Assembly (NCBI GenBank): GCA_028707175.1
Contig: JAQTUV010000002.1
Span: forward strand, 496,001 to 560,000
Length of the DNA stretch: 64,000 nucleotides
Source: Sideroxydans sp.
GTDB taxonomy: Bacteria; Pseudomonadota; Gammaproteobacteria; Burkholderiales; Gallionellaceae
Reading direction: 5' to 3'
The translations under genes and the position numbers were made by a program. Positions 61,907 to 64,000 of the stretch are shown in pieces; within the stretch, counting starts at the first letter, position 1; the number at the start of each line of letters is the position of its first letter. Under the pieces are notes generated by a model. The model had not been told where the DNA came from. It saw only the letters and a program-made list of their open reading frames with translations, and searched no databases.

Positions 61907-62407
61907 TCAGGGAATGGTTAAGAAAATGCCAAACGCTTCAACATTGCCTGTACCTACAGGGAAAGCTTTGTAGCCAAAGTCAATCATTCCCGCTCCCATC
62001 ATGCCCACACTGATACCCGCCTTGTAGGCCAAACTATTGCCTGTTTCTCGCACATGCCCCTCATTGTAGTCGGAGCCGCTGTAGCCTAATCCGCCATACA
62101 CATCAAAGGATATTGAGTCGTACTTAAAAAGTATCCGGTGATATTCGGCACCTACGTTATGCGACATGATGGTAGCGGCGGGATGGCTATTGCTTGATGG
62201 ACTTTTTCGATATGAGTTGTAGACAGAGAGTGTGGTATCTACACGAACATAATCGTTTTCGGTGATGGGTAAAGGCATAGATAAGGGGAGTATCAGACCT
62301 TTGTATGCTTCGCCTTTGAATCTGCCTTGGAGGGTACCGATACCATTACAAGCTGTCAGTGACACGCTTAGGCAAGAAATGATTAGGATGAGCAGAGGTT
62401 TTTTCAT
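61907..62407 (-). CDS. Small lipoprotein, possible beta-barrel
   Basis: A 166-residue lipoprotein with lipobox SLTACNG. The beta-rich body (DYVRVDTTLSVYNSYRK, ISFDVYGGLGYSGSDYN, AYKAGISVGMMGAGMIDFGY) resembles small outer-membrane barrels. No family recognised. It is followed on the same strand by the large propeller gene 71 bases downstream. Confidence 0.65.
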   Translation of the reverse strand: MKKPLLILIISCLSVSLTACNGIGTLQGRFKGEAYKGLILPLSMPLPITENDYVRVDTTLSVYNSYRKSPSSNSHPAATIMSHNVGAEYHRILFKYDSISFDVYGGLGYSGSDYNEGHVRETGNSLAYKAGISVGMMGAGMIDFGYKAFPVGTGNVEAFGIFLTIP

Positions 62408-62462
62408 GGCAGTTAGATCATTCGTTAAACATCGCAGAAAAGTAAAGTGGGGATGAACACGC

Positions 62463-62942
62463 CTACAATTGGTCTTTACCCGTCAGCGTCATTTCCAATT
62501 CATCGCCTGTGCCCGCGACGATGCTAATGACATCTTCCAATAAGACTTTGTCTGCATTGGCCGGAATTTGCACGGAATACATAACGACCGTATCTTCACC
62601 CGACTGCACGGTGGACACATAACCGACGGTGTAATTGGAATTGTTTTCAAATAACTCACGCGCTTTGGCATCAGATAAGGGTTTAGTGGAAACCGAAGCG
62701 TAGGTATAAACCTTGCGAAAACCTATCTCAATAGGTGCCACACTTTCAGATTCAATAAAGACCAGTTGCGCCCGATCTTGTATTTTTAGGGGCACTTTAA
62801 AGTTACCTGCACTTGAAACGTCGTATTCCATTTTCAGAGCTTTTAATTGGGCGGCGATGTTTTTATCTGGGATGTTTTCGGCAAGGACGGGAATGGCAGT
62901 CAGCGTAAATAAAAACAGCATGCTACGTGAAATCGTTTTCAT
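62463..62942 (-). CDS. Small exported YbjN-like protein, paralogue 3
   Basis: A 159-residue protein with signal peptide ending PVLAE. Blocks match paralogues at 56211 and 56740: LKALKMEYDVSSAGNFKV, RAQLVFIESES, RKVYTYASVSTKPLS, ELFENNSNYTVGYVSTV, TVVMYSVQIPANADKVLL, then VAGTGDELEMTLTGKDQL. GGAG lies 7 bases before the ATG. It is 5.2 kb from the other two and separated from them by the ankyrin and propeller genes. Confidence 0.72.
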   Translation of the reverse strand: MKTISRSMLFLFTLTAIPVLAENIPDKNIAAQLKALKMEYDVSSAGNFKVPLKIQDRAQLVFIESESVAPIEIGFRKVYTYASVSTKPLSDAKARELFENNSNYTVGYVSTVQSGEDTVVMYSVQIPANADKVLLEDVISIVAGTGDELEMTLTGKDQL

Positions 62943-63002
62943 TATTTCTCCTGTGTGAATAGTTGAATTAAGAGGTCTAAAAATATTTCTTAAAGGAAGC
63001 GA

Positions 63003-63470
63003 TTAGTAATCGCGGTCGGTATAAACCGTCTCCGTCCCATCAGCAGCTATCTCCTCAAGAATGTAATAGCCTGGATGATCTGTATCTTTGGTGATGAGAA
63101 GATCCACGCTTTTGTTGATCCAATACAAACTTCCAGGCAATGCGTTTGATCGCAAACGTTTGTAGGTGTGGAATTTCACCTTATGACTCGATTTATTGAC
63201 TTCACCCACGACTTGAGCAGTGGCGGCATATTCTTGTCCCCCAATGGTAATCATTGAGCTCGCCTCTGCCCAAAAGGTGTCATCCGCCTCGTTGTATTGC
63301 ACATCATACAAACGCTCATAGGTGCGACCTATACCGCCTTGAAAAACGGGCGCACTAAAACTGGAGTAGCCATACCATTGGCGCTCAAGTAAGTCTTTGT
63401 AGGAAACTGCTTCAGTGGCATACGTCAGAGTTGATATGCAATATAGGACGATTAGCAGGAATCTTTGCAC
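63003..63470 (-). CDS. Small exported protein, unknown function
   Basis: A 155-residue protein starting at GTG (63470) after GAAGG, with a signal peptide ending LTYATEA. The mature part is rich in Tyr and aromatic residues (YKDLLERQWYGYSSFSAPVF, TFWAEASSMITIGGQEYAAT) and looks like a beta-sandwich or lipocalin-sized domain. No family recognised. The element copy D lies 58 bases upstream, nearly identical to copy A at 41628, so coregulation with the 41551 lipoprotein is likely. Confidence 0.68.
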   Translation of the reverse strand: MQRFLLIVLYCISTLTYATEAVSYKDLLERQWYGYSSFSAPVFQGGIGRTYERLYDVQYNEADDTFWAEASSMITIGGQEYAATAQVVGEVNKSSHKVKFHTYKRLRSNALPGSLYWINKSVDLLITKDTDHPGYYILEEIAADGTETVYTDRDY

Positions 63471-63527
63471 GGTTTTTTGCCTTCAAAGTTTTAATAGAAA
63501 CAGCGTAGCAAAATGGATAGCAGACAC

Positions 63528-63552
63528 CTATCCCGTGAATGCGGGGGGTGGC
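63528..63552 (-). promoter_or_regulatory. C6/G3 palindromic element, copy D
   Basis: Minus-strand GCCACCCCCCGCATTCACGGGATAG, identical to copy A at 23 of 25 positions although 22 kb away. It lies 58 bases before the 63470 GTG start. Confidence 0.7.
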
Positions 63553-63777
63553 GAGAAACTGGGATGATTTTTTGCAACAAGCGACGTATTGAAAATAGAA
63601 ATTGAGTTAAGTGACATTTCATGACGGCATTGGGCTGTTTTTTCCAGCCGAAGATCACCACCAATGCGCGCTTTCTTTCTTGAGTAAGCCTGCGCTTGCA
63701 TATCTTGAGGCTCATCTTGAGCAAGACTTTCAAGGCATCGTTATATTTTCCCGCCCACCTATCCGGCTGAAATAAAA
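63553..63777. other. Intergenic stretch without a supportable gene
   Basis: Between element D and the ppsA terminator an 80-codon minus-strand frame (63491-63733) exists but has no ribosome site, an atypical composition, and runs through the conserved element. I see no RNA gene or repeat here. Confidence 0.5.
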
Positions 63778-63810
63778 ATGCCCGCCCCCACGTGAATGGG
63801 AAGCGGGCAT
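63778..63810 (-). terminator. Terminator after ppsA
   Basis: On the minus strand ATGCCCGCTTCCCA ... TGGGGGCGGGCAT is followed by TTTTTATT: an 8-bp outer stem plus a 4-bp inner stem. It begins 22 bases after the ppsA stop. Confidence 0.88.
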
Positions 63811-63832
63811 CAGATGTGCAACTAGGGCGTGC

Positions 63833-64000
63833 TTACTTCTTTTCGACCTGTCCTAACTTGCGCCAAGTCTCCAGCAAGGTATCCGGATTGAGCGACATGG
63901 TTTGGATGCCGATCTCCATCAACCATTGTGCGAAGTCGAAGTGGTCGGAGGGGCCTTGGCCGCAGATGCCGACGTACTTGCCTTTGCGGTTGCAGGTCTC
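63833..64000 (-). CDS. ppsA: Phosphoenolpyruvate synthase, C-terminal end (5' part outside window)
   Basis: Converts pyruvate and ATP to phosphoenolpyruvate, AMP and phosphate. The 55 visible codons read ETCNRKGKYVGICGQGPSDH, then FDFAQWLMEIGIQTMSLNPD and TLLETWRKLGQ, the conserved ending with the active-site cysteine loop of PpsA (GICGQGPSD). It serves gluconeogenic PEP supply, the counterpart of pyk at 3058. Confidence 0.93.
   Translation of the reverse strand, partial: ETCNRKGKYVGICGQGPSDHFDFAQWLMEIGIQTMSLNPDTLLETWRKLGQVEKK

Noticed and set aside
63491..63733. 80-codon minus-strand frame as a gene
   Set aside because: No ribosome site or recognisable domain, and it overlaps regulatory element D.

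Overview
The window is chromosomal DNA from an autotrophic betaproteobacterium. It carries form II RuBisCO with CbbR, CbbQ and CbbO, a class II (Calvin-type) aldolase run (tkt-gap-pgk-pyk-fba), a MetX/MetW methionine pair, DUF4124 and YajD proteins, and the GshA type known from iron and sulfur oxidisers. A member of the Nitrosomonadales, Gallionellaceae-like, fits best; this placement is an inference from gene content, not a database result.

Layout. 1-5.7 kb: Calvin cycle/lower glycolysis operon (tkt end, gap, pgk, pyk, fba) closed by a bidirectional terminator. 5.7-8.4 kb: yajD, dbpA, a zinc-metallopeptidase and a small winged-helix protein. 8.6-15.2 kb (minus): type IV minor-pilin/adhesin operon fimT-pilV-pilW-pilX-pilY1-pilE, with an 11-C homopolymer in the leader codons of pilX. 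15.4-22.2 kb: carbon fixation locus, cbbR divergent from cbbM-cbbQ-cbbO-fbp. 22.3-24.4 kb: purE-purC-beta carbonic anhydrase. 24.4-31.3 kb: pyrE, xthA, ampG-like, metW and metX interleaved with extragenic palindromic repeats; metX is preceded by a SAM-II riboswitch and a terminator. 31.5-37.4 kb: a split YeeE/YedE sulfur-transport pair and the minus-strand run gshA-apbE-small membrane protein-EIIA(Man)-HPr-EI, a PTS without any sugar permease.

37.5-49.1 kb: surface lipoproteins and outer-membrane barrels around two NarL/LuxR-type two-component systems. HK1-RR1 (plus) converges on a minus-strand operon HK2-RR2-lipase-like-porin-like. 49.1-63.5 kb: an accessory region of mostly exported proteins of unknown function, including two PD40-type paralogues, three small YbjN-like paralogues, ankyrin proteins, a large beta-propeller lipoprotein, a possible cluster of cytoplasmic orphans, and gene remnants (an ABC-F stub, a decayed gene, a truncated ankyrin gene). 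The window ends in the 3' end of ppsA.

The observations most worth following are: (1) a GC-rich palindromic element, YACCCCCC-N6-8-GGG, found in the same orientation upstream of four minus-strand genes (41551, 47182, 49080, 63470), which predicts a small cell-envelope regulon of the local two-component systems; (2) the poly-C tract in pilX, a candidate phase-variation switch for the pilus tip; (3) the SAM-II riboswitch on metX; (4) the families of exported paralogues in 49-63 kb.
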